Shown piece after piece: positions 6,270 through 13,442 of a stretch of 64,000 bases of DNA. Position numbers and translations under genes: made by a program. The notes beneath the pieces are model-generated. The model was not told where the DNA came from. It worked only from the letters and a program-made list of their open reading frames with translations, and did not search any database. Position 1 is the first letter of the stretch, and every line of letters starts with the position of its first letter. This DNA is from Bacteroidales bacterium UBA2861 (GTDB taxonomy: Bacteria; Bacteroidota; Bacteroidia; Bacteroidales; UBA932), in contig DEFD01000029.1 in assembly GCA_002350615.1 (NCBI GenBank), forward strand, positions 11,231 to 75,230, in the 5' to 3' direction.

Positions 6270-8534
6270 ATGAAATTCCATCTCAATTCTCAATACAAGC
6301 CTTCGGGAGACCAGCCGGAGGCCATCCGCCAGCTCACCGAAGCCCTGCAGGACGGGGTTCACGACGTGACGCTGCTGGGCGTTACCGGTTCCGGAAAGAC
6401 CTTCACGATGGCGAATGTAATCCAGAACCTGCAGCGTCCCGCGCTCATCCTGAGCCACAACAAGACGCTTGCGGCACAGCTTTACGGCGAATTCAAGGCG
6501 TTCTTCCCGGACAACGCGGTGGAATATTTCGTTTCCTACTACGATTATTATCAGCCGGAGGCCTACATCCCCACCACCGACACATATATAGAAAAGGACC
6601 TGAGCATCAACGACCAGATAGAAAAACTGCGTCTGAGCGCTGCAGGAGCCCTGATGAGCGGTCGCAGGGACGTCATCGTCATCTCTTCCGTGTCCTGCCT
6701 CTACGGCATCGGCAACCCGGACGACTGGCGGGAGCAGACCATTACTGTGCGGAAAGGGGAACGCCGCAGTCTCACCGCCTTCCTCTACCAGCTCGTGGAG
6801 GCTCTTTATTCCCGCACGGAAGCTGATTTCAAGCGCGGGACCTTCCGTGTTCACGGCGATACGGTTGACGTTTTCCTCGGCGGTGCCGACGAGGCGGTGC
6901 GGATAGAGTTTTTCGGCGACGAAATCGACGGACTGAGCCTGATAGACGCCGTTACGGGTGCAAGGATCGAGAATCTGGAAAGCGTGGACATCTACCCCGC
7001 CAACAACTTCGTAACCACCAAGGAAAGGAGCATCGCGGCTGTTTCCAAGATCCAGGACGACCTCGTGAAGCAGATGGCATATTTCGAGGAAGTCGGCAAA
7101 CCCCTTGAAGCGAAAAGGCTGCAGCAGAGGGTAGAGAACGACCTGGAAATGATAAAGGAGATGGGTTACTGCCCCGGCATAGAGAATTATTCCCGCTATT
7201 TCGACGGACGTGAACCCGGGCAGCGGCCCTTCTGCCTCCTGGACTATTTCCCTAAGGATTTCGTCACATTCATTGACGAGAGCCATGTCACCCTCCCCCA
7301 GGTCCATGCCATGTTCGGAGGCGACCATTCCCGCAAGAGCGTGCTTGTGGAATATGGATTCCGACTTCCGGCAGCAGCCGACAACAGGCCGCTCACCTTC
7401 GATGAATTTGAGCATATAACCGGCCAAAAGGTTTATGTGAGCGCCACTCCGGCAGATTACGAACTGGAGAAGAGCGAAGGTCTGATAGTCGAGCAGGTGG
7501 TCCGGCCCACCGGTCTTCTGGATCCGCCCATCGAAGTGAGGCCGATAAAGAATCAGGTGGACGACCTTGTGGAAGAAATAAGGAAGCGTTCCGAGCAGGA
7601 CGAACGGGTGCTGGTGACCACTCTCACAAAGCGCATGGCGGAGGAACTCGACGAGTATCTGCGACGGATAGGCGTGCGGGTGCGGTATATCCATTCCGAT
7701 GTGGACACGGCCGAACGCGTGGAAATAATCGAAGATTTCAAGAACGGGATGTTCGACGTCCTTGTGGGAGTGAACCTCCTGCGCGAAGGATTGGACCTGC
7801 CTACAGTGTCCCTCGTAGCCATTCTGGATGCCGACAAGGAAGGATTTCTCCGCACGACCAGGGCACTCACCCAGACTGCAGGTCGTGCCGCGCGAAATGT
7901 GAACGGACTTGTGATAATGTATGCCGATTCCATCACAAAGAGCATGGACGAAACCATCCGCGAAACCAACCGCCGCCGCGCAAAGCAGATGGAATACAAC
8001 AAGCTGCATCACATTACGCCCCAGCAGATAAGCACCCACAGCAACGCCCTGGCTTCGGAACTCGTAAGCGCCGGAGGACCCGCGAACCCAAGGATCGCAG
8101 GCGGCACCACAGGACGGGTCAGTGCGGCCAATTCCTACGACCATCCTACATATATCCCCGACCCTTCCGATCTTGGCAAGGGAGTTGTCTCAGTGGGCTT
8201 CGGTCATGATTCGAAACGCGAAGTCGGTTCCGCTTTCACCGGTCCCCAATCCACGCAAAGCGGCTCCCCAGCCTCATACGGCAGACAATCCGCCACAGGA
8301 CTCGGCGCAGCCGACGCCGTACATGGCAGAAGCGGTTTCGTCCGCGCCGACCTTGCCGCCGTGCTTCAGGACCCCGTCATCCGCAGCATGTCCCGCGAAC
8401 AGATAGAAAAGATGATCGAAGAGGACCGCAGGCGCATGCAGAAAAGCGCCACTGATCTCGAATTCGCCCAGGCCGCCCGCTACCGCGACGAAATGTGGGC
8501 CCTCCAGGAATACCTCAAGGTCTGGAAAGATTAG
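6270..8534 (+). CDS. uvrB: UvrABC system protein B
   Basis: DNA-damage recognition helicase subunit of nucleotide excision repair, loaded on DNA by UvrA and recruiting UvrC. The frame can be extended to a TTG at 6234, but the promoter -7 box lies there and the conserved UvrB start is MKFHLNSQYKPSGDQ, so 6270 is chosen (754 residues). Walker A GVTGSGKT is at 37-44, the beta-hairpin region SYYDYYQPEAYIP at 89-101, DESHVTLPQ marks the helicase core, and GLDLPTVSLVAILDADKEGF is motif V/VI. The UVR domain that contacts UvrC is at 710-754. The linker before it, roughly 588-709, is about 70 residues longer than in E. coli and is rich in Gly, Ser and Ala. Single gene with its own promoter. Confidence 0.97.
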   Translation: MKFHLNSQYKPSGDQPEAIRQLTEALQDGVHDVTLLGVTGSGKTFTMANVIQNLQRPALILSHNKTLAAQLYGEFKAFFPDNAVEYFVSYYDYYQPEAYIPTTDTYIEKDLSINDQIEKLRLSAAGALMSGRRDVIVISSVSCLYGIGNPDDWREQTITVRKGERRSLTAFLYQLVEALYSRTEADFKRGTFRVHGDTVDVFLGGADEAVRIEFFGDEIDGLSLIDAVTGARIENLESVDIYPANNFVTTKERSIAAVSKIQDDLVKQMAYFEEVGKPLEAKRLQQRVENDLEMIKEMGYCPGIENYSRYFDGREPGQRPFCLLDYFPKDFVTFIDESHVTLPQVHAMFGGDHSRKSVLVEYGFRLPAAADNRPLTFDEFEHITGQKVYVSATPADYELEKSEGLIVEQVVRPTGLLDPPIEVRPIKNQVDDLVEEIRKRSEQDERVLVTTLTKRMAEELDEYLRRIGVRVRYIHSDVDTAERVEIIEDFKNGMFDVLVGVNLLREGLDLPTVSLVAILDADKEGFLRTTRALTQTAGRAARNVNGLVIMYADSITKSMDETIRETNRRRAKQMEYNKLHHITPQQISTHSNALASELVSAGGPANPRIAGGTTGRVSAANSYDHPTYIPDPSDLGKGVVSVGFGHDSKREVGSAFTGPQSTQSGSPASYGRQSATGLGAADAVHGRSGFVRADLAAVLQDPVIRSMSREQIEKMIEEDRRRMQKSATDLEFAQAARYRDEMWALQEYLKVWKD

Positions 8535-8593
8535 CGGCCTGGAGAAGATTTTCGTTACGATCCTCAACCCCTTCCCACTCCAGTATCGAGAAA

Positions 8594-8707
8594 GTGGGCG
8601 AGGTCCATTTTTAGAGCGGGGATCTCGCCCACCCAATGTAGCCCTGGCAGCCATGAGAGGGCATTTCAATGGGCGAGGTGTCAGGCAAAAAATCGGACCT
8701 CGCCCAC
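8594..8707. repeat. REPIN-like element, copy A (114 bp)
   Basis: Two hairpins in head-to-tail order inside one 114-base unit. Hairpin 1 pairs GTGGGCGAGGTCC with GGATCTCGCCCAC near its start; hairpin 2 pairs GGGCGAGGT with ACCTCGCCC at its end. The outermost 13 bases at each end (GTGGGCGAGGTCC and GGACCTCGCCCAC) are also perfectly inverted, the architecture of a REPIN. It is identical base for base to copy B at 10157-10270, in the same orientation, with the transposase cassette between them. Confidence 0.85.
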
Positions 8708-8755
8708 TTCGGCCGGCAGAGTGACCAAGAACACCAGGGAAAGGATACTCCGCGG

Positions 8756-9685
8756 CTAATCATATGGTTGGCTCCCCCGAAAATTGATAGCTCGCTCTAT
8801 CAATTCCTTTTCTAAACCAAGCGCTCTTCCCATTTGACGGGCGGTTGTCTTTCCGGTTCTGAACAAATATGGAACCAGCCTGAGTTTCTTCGGGACGGGC
8901 AGCTCGCCAATCTCCGCACTGAACCATCTTTTGGCCGTGTCATTTGCTCGTTTATAGAATTCGGTGTCCGGTTGCATCGTCCTTGGAGAAACCTCCAGCC
9001 GATTTCTCATCTCTTCCGTATTCAAAGATCCAATCGATTTAAGGAAGAATGCGGGATCGTGTTCGAAAGCCTGCTCCATGTAGTCAGTATCGCAAATACT
9101 TGCCGGCAAGAGCCTGTTCTCCTTATCGAGGCGCCACAGGACATGCCTCAAATCATCATCGGTATGCATAATCGCACGCCTTTCCCTTTTAGAGAGTCCC
9201 GCTACCATCCTGGTTCCGGAATCATCCTTTCTGCCAAAGGCTGCAGAATATCCACACCAGTGATATTTATGAATGTCACAGCCATTATCCAGGGCATTTC
9301 TAAGGATATACGAAAGTGCATTTCTCAAATACCAGTCGTTGTCAATCAGTATCGCCGAAATACCACATTTCTTCAGAATAGATTTTTCGTTGTATTTTTT
9401 ACTGAACCACATTGCGCACATTCTCTTCAATTCCTGTGCGTATGCATCGGCTTCTTCTTGATTTCTGGCAAGGATAGCACAGTGGCAATGATTTGAGACT
9501 ACTGCATAGGTGATTACAATAACATTTTTGCGCTGAGCGCAGACAGAGATATATTTAACAACCGCATCATAATCCTCGTCTTCCCGGCATAACACCAATG
9601 TTTCAAGACCTTCCAGACATACATGGTACGGATAGACATAGCAGCGACGCCCATTAGGCAGGGTCCTTTCAACCACACGTTTCAT
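8756..9685 (-). CDS. REP-associated tyrosine transposase (RAYT, Y1/HUH family)
   Basis: Single-strand DNA nickase-ligase of the Y1_Tnp/IS200-like superfamily, expected to act on REP hairpins. I place the start at the ATG at 9685 (309 residues), one base after the partner stop (TGATATG); the frame can be extended to 9730 with an overlap of 44 bases. With the 9685 start, the HUH metal site is NHCHC (His66 and His68), and the catalytic tyrosine is Tyr126 in SYILRNALDNG, matching the YIxxNPxxAG signature of RAYTs. It is followed by the HWCGYSAAFG segment that corresponds to their WSSY motif. The C-terminal 40 residues (TTARQMGRALGLEKELIERA) form a helix-turn-helix, common in this family. The flanking REPIN copies are the likely substrates. 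Coding sequence looks intact. Confidence 0.85.
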   Translation of the reverse strand: MKRVVERTLPNGRRCYVYPYHVCLEGLETLVLCREDEDYDAVVKYISVCAQRKNVIVITYAVVSNHCHCAILARNQEEADAYAQELKRMCAMWFSKKYNEKSILKKCGISAILIDNDWYLRNALSYILRNALDNGCDIHKYHWCGYSAAFGRKDDSGTRMVAGLSKRERRAIMHTDDDLRHVLWRLDKENRLLPASICDTDYMEQAFEHDPAFFLKSIGSLNTEEMRNRLEVSPRTMQPDTEFYKRANDTAKRWFSAEIGELPVPKKLRLVPYLFRTGKTTARQMGRALGLEKELIERAINFRGSQPYD

Positions 9686-9686
9686 A

Positions 9687-10040
9687 TCAACTCTTGGTTT
9701 TTGAAGGAGCGACACCGGGCCCGAATTCAAGTATTTTCACTCCCCTTTTCACCATTTCCGCCTTTGCCTCTTCCAGACAACGGGCCAGGTTCTTTGAAAT
9801 TTCGTCGAAGTCTGAGATCATTTCTCTTTGATTTACCGATACTGCCAGATCTGCAATCGAAAGGGCCCTGATAACGGCCAGGACTGATTGTTCATTTCCT
9901 CCGAACAATGAGGTCATCATGGCAAACGCCGCCGCAGGGGCCAAATTCTCTAGTTGTTCCGGATGCTTTTCCACATCGATATCAGTTCTGAATCTGATAT
10001 CAGTTTCTCCATACTGGAGGACTTCAAGTAACTTTTTCAT
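9687..10040 (-). CDS. Hypothetical partner protein of the RAYT (117 aa)
   Basis: Not recognised. The product is 117 residues, largely helical by eye, with no signal peptide or membrane segment. The middle (LAPAAAFAMMTSLF, VLAVIRALSIADLAVS) is rich in small and hydrophobic residues and the C-terminal part (EISKNLARCLEEAKAEMVKRG) is charged and may form a coiled coil; the tail is short and basic (PSKTKS). It ends one base before the transposase start and lies wholly inside the REPIN-bounded unit, so it is probably translated with the transposase and moves with it. A structural or regulatory accessory of the transposase is the simplest idea, but a passenger gene cannot be excluded. Codon use looks like real coding sequence and the start ATG begins a plausible MKKLLEVLQYG. 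Confidence 0.6.
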   Translation of the reverse strand: MKKLLEVLQYGETDIRFRTDIDVEKHPEQLENLAPAAAFAMMTSLFGGNEQSVLAVIRALSIADLAVSVNQREMISDFDEISKNLARCLEEAKAEMVKRGVKILEFGPGVAPSKTKS

Positions 10041-10156
10041 GATCTTTTTTTTCGGCTAAGATATCCGGGTTCGCCAGAGGTTCCAAAGAATGTAAAGAAA
10101 GTTCTCAAATTATTTCTGTTTTTTAAATGATAAAAAAAATCTTTCTGCCCTAGCGA

Positions 10157-10270
10157 GTGGGCGAGGTCCATTTTTAGAGCGGGGATCTCGCCCACCCAAT
10201 GTAGCCCTGGCAGCCATGAGAGGGCATTTCAATGGGCGAGGTGTCAGGCAAAAAATCGGACCTCGCCCAC
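10157..10270. repeat. REPIN-like element, copy B (114 bp)
   Basis: Identical to copy A over all 114 bases and in the same orientation. It lies upstream of the two-gene transposase operon and ends 45 bases before a G-rich tract. The identity of both hairpins and of the unpaired centre implies recent duplication or gene conversion. Confidence 0.85.
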
Positions 10271-10314
10271 CGAGACTGCCGAGAAACGCTAATGGGCCAA
10301 AGAAAGGACGGACA

Positions 10315-10370
10315 GGGGGGGCGGGAAGGACGGGAAAGGGCGGGCAGAGGCGGGAACGGCGGGCAGGGGC
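10315..10370 (+). repeat. G-rich degenerate tandem repeat with G-quadruplex potential
   Basis: At least eight runs of three or more G within 56 bases, arranged as imperfect units of the form CGGGAAnGG or GGGCGGG. The G-rich strand is plus, so it lies in the non-template sense relative to the minus-strand SDR gene whose 3' end is at 10431. No coding pattern is seen; the frames across it give only Gly/Arg-rich shadows. Confidence 0.6.
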
Positions 10371-10376
10371 AGGAAC

Positions 10377-10405
10377 AAAAGCGGCCCCCTGGAAGAGGAG
10401 GCCGC
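10377..10405 (-). terminator. Probable terminator of the SDR gene
   Basis: GCGGCC at 10381-10386 and GGCCGC at 10400-10405 pair with a 13-base loop. Read on the minus strand the stem is followed by TTTTG (10380-10376). It lies 25 bases after the SDR stop. The T run is short, so efficiency is uncertain. Confidence 0.5.
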
Positions 10406-10430
10406 CGATCAGAAATGTCTGAAGAAGGGA

Positions 10431-11201
10431 TTACACGCAGGTGTAACCGCCGTCAACCGCGATGTTCTGGCCATTGACATAGGTGCTGGCGGGGGAAGCC
10501 AGGAAGATGGCGCAGCTGTCGAGTTCTCCGCTCTTGCCATAACGCTGAAGAGGGATGTTGGCCTTGGCGATCGCCTGGAAATAATCGGAATCCAGGGTTT
10601 CGGTGGTGAGGTCGGTGTAGAAATAGCCGGGGCAGATGCTGTTGACGGTAATGCCGTACTTGCCCCATTCCGCCGCAAGGGCCCTGGTGAGGTTCACGAC
10701 ACCGCCCTTGGCTGCATGGTACGGGGAGCTGCCTACGATCATATTTCCTACGAGTCCGTACATGGACGCGATGTTGATGATGCGTCCATAACCAGCCTTG
10801 ATCATCTCCTTGCCGAATTCACGGGCGCAGATGAAGGTGCCGAAAAGGTCAATGTTCATCTCATGCTTGAACTGATCGTCGGTAATTTCTTCTGCGGGAG
10901 CAACGGCGCCGGTGCCGGCATTGTTCACGAGGATATCGACCCTGCCGAATTTTTCGATGGTAGCCGCTACGGCAGCCTTAACCTTCTCAGTGTCGGTAAT
11001 GTCACATGCATAAGGAAGTACTTCCACGCCGAATTCTTCGGTAATGGCTTTTGCATTTTCCTCAAGAAGATTGAATCTGCGGGCAAGCAGAACGAGCTTT
11101 GCCCCCTGATTTGCAAAGGCTTTTGCCATCTGAAGGCCGAGACCTGTGGATGCGCCGGTAACCACTGCTACACGGCCGGAAAGATCAAAATAGTTCTTCA
11201 T
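10431..11201 (-). CDS. SDR-family NAD(P)-dependent oxidoreductase
   Basis: Classical short-chain dehydrogenase/reductase of 256 residues, cytoplasmic. The Rossmann signature TGASTGLG is at 15-22, the NNAG motif at 93-96, the catalytic Ser at 146 (NIASMYG) and the YxxxK pair at Tyr161 and Lys165. The C-terminal PGYFYTD and YVNGQNIAVDGGY segments are typical of the gluconate 5-dehydrogenase/KduD-like branch, so a sugar acid or 3-ketoacid substrate is possible, but the family is too broad for a firm call. It is a single gene, divergent from the RelA-like gene, with a probable terminator at 10377-10405. Confidence 0.88.
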   Translation of the reverse strand: MKNYFDLSGRVAVVTGASTGLGLQMAKAFANQGAKLVLLARRFNLLEENAKAITEEFGVEVLPYACDITDTEKVKAAVAATIEKFGRVDILVNNAGTGAVAPAEEITDDQFKHEMNIDLFGTFICAREFGKEMIKAGYGRIINIASMYGLVGNMIVGSSPYHAAKGGVVNLTRALAAEWGKYGITVNSICPGYFYTDLTTETLDSDYFQAIAKANIPLQRYGKSGELDSCAIFLASPASTYVNGQNIAVDGGYTCV

Positions 11202-11270
11202 AACAATATTTATAAATAGTGTATTTCGTTTTAGCCTCTAAAGATAATCATTTTAATCCGCAAAATGACT

Positions 11271-11278
11271 TATATTTG
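11271..11278 (+). promoter_or_regulatory. -7 box of the RelA-like gene
   Basis: TATATTTG matches the Bacteroidetes -7 consensus and ends nine bases before the ATG, predicting a leader of only a few bases. No clear -33 TTTG is seen at the normal distance. Confidence 0.5.
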
Positions 11279-11286
11279 CTTTTGCT

Positions 11287-13437
11287 ATGGCAGATTTGGT
11301 AACTAAAGCGCGTGAAACCGCCCTGCAGGTGCTGCAAGGCCTTCAAAGAAGTGACGGAAGTCCTTTCATAGGGCATCCGGATGCAGTCGCCCGCATAGTG
11401 GACGATGAACTCGGACTCCCCGACGAATGCGTGGCGGCCGTATATCTGCACGAAGCCAGCATCGCCCAGTCGACTGCAGCCGCGATTCAGAACGAAAAGC
11501 CACAGCAACCCTCAAGCAGCCTTCCGCTCCCGACACTGTCCCTGGAGGGATTCCCCAAGGACGTTCTCACCATAGTGGACGGCCTGAACAAGATTTCCTC
11601 CATCAAACCCAAGGACACCCGCCTGGAAGCGGAGAACTATAAGAAACTCATCGTCCAGTACTCCACGGACCCCCGGGTGGCGGTCATCAAGATCGCCGAC
11701 AGGCTGGAAGTGATGCGTTCTCTGTCCATCTTCCCGAAATCTTCGCGCGAGCAGAAGATTCTGGAAACCCTCATGCTCTACATCCCGCTGGCGCATCAGC
11801 TCGGCCTCTATAATATTAAAAGGGAACTGGAAGACATTTACTTCCGCTATGCCGATCCCGAGCAGTACAGGGCGATCACCAACAAGCTCAAAGCCAGCGA
11901 ACCGGACCGGGAAAGGCTCATGAAGGAGTTCATCGAGCCGCTGAAACAGAAACTTTCGGACGAGGGGATCAAATACAAACTGAAGATACGCACCAAGACG
12001 GCCTATTCCATCTACCGTAAGATGCAGGTGCAGAAGGTGCCCTTCGAGGGCGTATTCGACGTGTTCGCCATACGCTTCATAATCGACTGCGGGCAGGACC
12101 CCAAGGAAGAAAAAGATCTCTGCTGGAAGGTTTACAGCTATGTTACGGAAGAGTACGAACCGGACACGAAGCGCCTTAGGGACTGGATCAGCACTCCCCG
12201 CCCCAACGGTTACGAGAGTCTGCACATCACCGTGAAAAACAAGCGCGGAGCCTATGTGGAAGTGCAGATCCGCACCAAACGCATGGACTACGAGGCGGAA
12301 AACGGCGCCGCAGCCCACTGGGCCTACAAGGGAATCCGCCACGAGCAGAGCATGGACCGCTGGCTGGAAAGCGTCCGCTATGCCCTTGAGCATCCTTCGG
12401 AGACCAAGCCGGAAGATTTGCCCGAGCCGCCCAAACAGGAAATTTTCGTCTTCACCCCCACCGGAGAACTGCGTATCCTCAATGCAGGCGCCTCAGTGCT
12501 CGATTTTGCATTCAATATCCACACGAATGTAGGCGTACACTGCACGGGAGGGCGGATCAACGGGAAAGCTGTCCCCATAAAGGAAAAGCTGAAAACCGGA
12601 GACACGGTAGAGATACTCACCGGCAAGAACCAGCACCCGAACAGGTCCTGGCTGGACTGGGTGGTGAGTTCCAAAGCCCGCACGAAAATCAAGCAGGAGC
12701 TTGACGCCGAGGAGCGGAAACTTGCAAAAGACGGACGGGAAATCCTGGACAGGCGTCTCAAGAACTGGAAACTCGAGTGGAACGACACCCTCCAGATGGA
12801 GTTCATGAAAGCGCACAAGACCAGCAGCGTGCTGAGCCTCTACGCTTCCATAGCCAAGGAAGAACTGGATGTAAACGAAATAAAGGCATTCATCCTCCAG
12901 AAGATGGAGGAAGCGGCCAGCAGGGAGCATTCCGGAGATGCCCCCACGGTTGACCACAGCCTGAGCTACAGTGCCGGCAGCGACGAAATCCTGGTGATAA
13001 ACGCCCGAAATGTCAAAGGGCTGGACTACAAGCTCGCGAAATGCTGCAACCCTGTCTTCGGGGACGATGTCTTCGGCTTCGTAACCCGCACTGACGGTAT
13101 CAAGATCCATAGGATAAGCTGTCCAAATGCCGCGCAGCTGCTTGAGAAGTACCCCTACCGCATCCAGAAAGTGGTGTGGCAGGACAGCGCCGCAAGCGGA
13201 GATTTCCAGGTGACGCTGAGCATAAGCGCGGAGCGCGAACAGGCAATCATCCCGCAGGTAATGGACGTTATAAACGCATTCCGCACCTCGCTGCGCTCAT
13301 TCAACGTGAACGAGAACAGCAAGACAGGCACCTACGAGATCAACGTCCGTCTGCTGGTGCCGTCAAACACCGAGCTGGACAAGGTGATTTCCCAGCTTGC
13401 CGCAATCAGACATATCATAAAGGTGAAAAGGGTTTGA
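11287..13437 (+). CDS. relA: RelA/SpoT-family (p)ppGpp synthetase, hydrolase site degenerate
   Basis: Stringent-response enzyme of 716 residues that makes (p)ppGpp from ATP and GDP/GTP. Domain order is N-terminal HD-like (about 20-150), synthetase (about 190-340, with YSIYRKM, PNGYESLHI and VEVQIRT), TGS (about 390-450, IFVFTPTGE), a zinc-finger/helical region with KCCNPVFGD near 585 and a C-terminal ACT domain (about 640-716). In the HD part, the family motif LLHDVVEDT reads YLHEASIAQ (53-61) and LADRLHNMR reads IADRLEVMR (136-144). Several hydrolase-site residues are therefore lost and only the first His and some flanking residues remain. The synthetase segment RLRDWIS resembles the RxKD type. 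This fits the monofunctional synthetase paralog that many Bacteroidetes carry beside a bifunctional SpoT. Its stop is five bases from the convergent mltG stop. Confidence 0.92.
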   Translation: MADLVTKARETALQVLQGLQRSDGSPFIGHPDAVARIVDDELGLPDECVAAVYLHEASIAQSTAAAIQNEKPQQPSSSLPLPTLSLEGFPKDVLTIVDGLNKISSIKPKDTRLEAENYKKLIVQYSTDPRVAVIKIADRLEVMRSLSIFPKSSREQKILETLMLYIPLAHQLGLYNIKRELEDIYFRYADPEQYRAITNKLKASEPDRERLMKEFIEPLKQKLSDEGIKYKLKIRTKTAYSIYRKMQVQKVPFEGVFDVFAIRFIIDCGQDPKEEKDLCWKVYSYVTEEYEPDTKRLRDWISTPRPNGYESLHITVKNKRGAYVEVQIRTKRMDYEAENGAAAHWAYKGIRHEQSMDRWLESVRYALEHPSETKPEDLPEPPKQEIFVFTPTGELRILNAGASVLDFAFNIHTNVGVHCTGGRINGKAVPIKEKLKTGDTVEILTGKNQHPNRSWLDWVVSSKARTKIKQELDAEERKLAKDGREILDRRLKNWKLEWNDTLQMEFMKAHKTSSVLSLYASIAKEELDVNEIKAFILQKMEEAASREHSGDAPTVDHSLSYSAGSDEILVINARNVKGLDYKLAKCCNPVFGDDVFGFVTRTDGIKIHRISCPNAAQLLEKYPYRIQKVVWQDSAASGDFQVTLSISAEREQAIIPQVMDVINAFRTSLRSFNVNENSKTGTYEINVRLLVPSNTELDKVISQLAAIRHIIKVKRV

Positions 13438-13442
13438 GCCCC

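Larger units (their letters stand above)
8594..10270. mobile_element. RAYT cassette bounded by two identical REPIN-like repeats
   Basis: A 1.68-kb unit: REPIN copy A, a two-gene minus-strand operon (9687-10040 then 8756-9685) and REPIN copy B. RAYTs are domesticated, usually single-copy relatives of IS200/IS605 transposases that spread short REP/REPIN sequences in trans, and they are typically flanked by the repeats they mobilise, as here. No target-site duplication is visible at the outer edges. A diverged third copy of the repeat lies 35 kb away at 45279-45388 without a transposase, as expected for a trans-mobilised element. Parts of the cassette are more A/T-rich than uvrB (23 G/C of 60 bases at 9301-9360 by hand count). 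Confidence 0.75.

Noticed and set aside
6228..8144. 638-codon open frame on the minus strand opposite uvrB
   Set aside because: It lies wholly inside uvrB, has no family signature and reads as the complement of a G+C-rich gene; uvrB is certain.
8594..8707. CRISPR-like repeat reading of the hairpin elements
   Set aside because: Only two units at this site, with a gene cassette between them and no spacers; hairpins and inverted ends fit REPIN, not CRISPR.
10216..10477. Gly/Arg-rich frames over REPIN copy B and the G-rich tract
   Set aside because: Low-complexity translation of G-rich DNA that runs into the SDR gene end; no coding signal.
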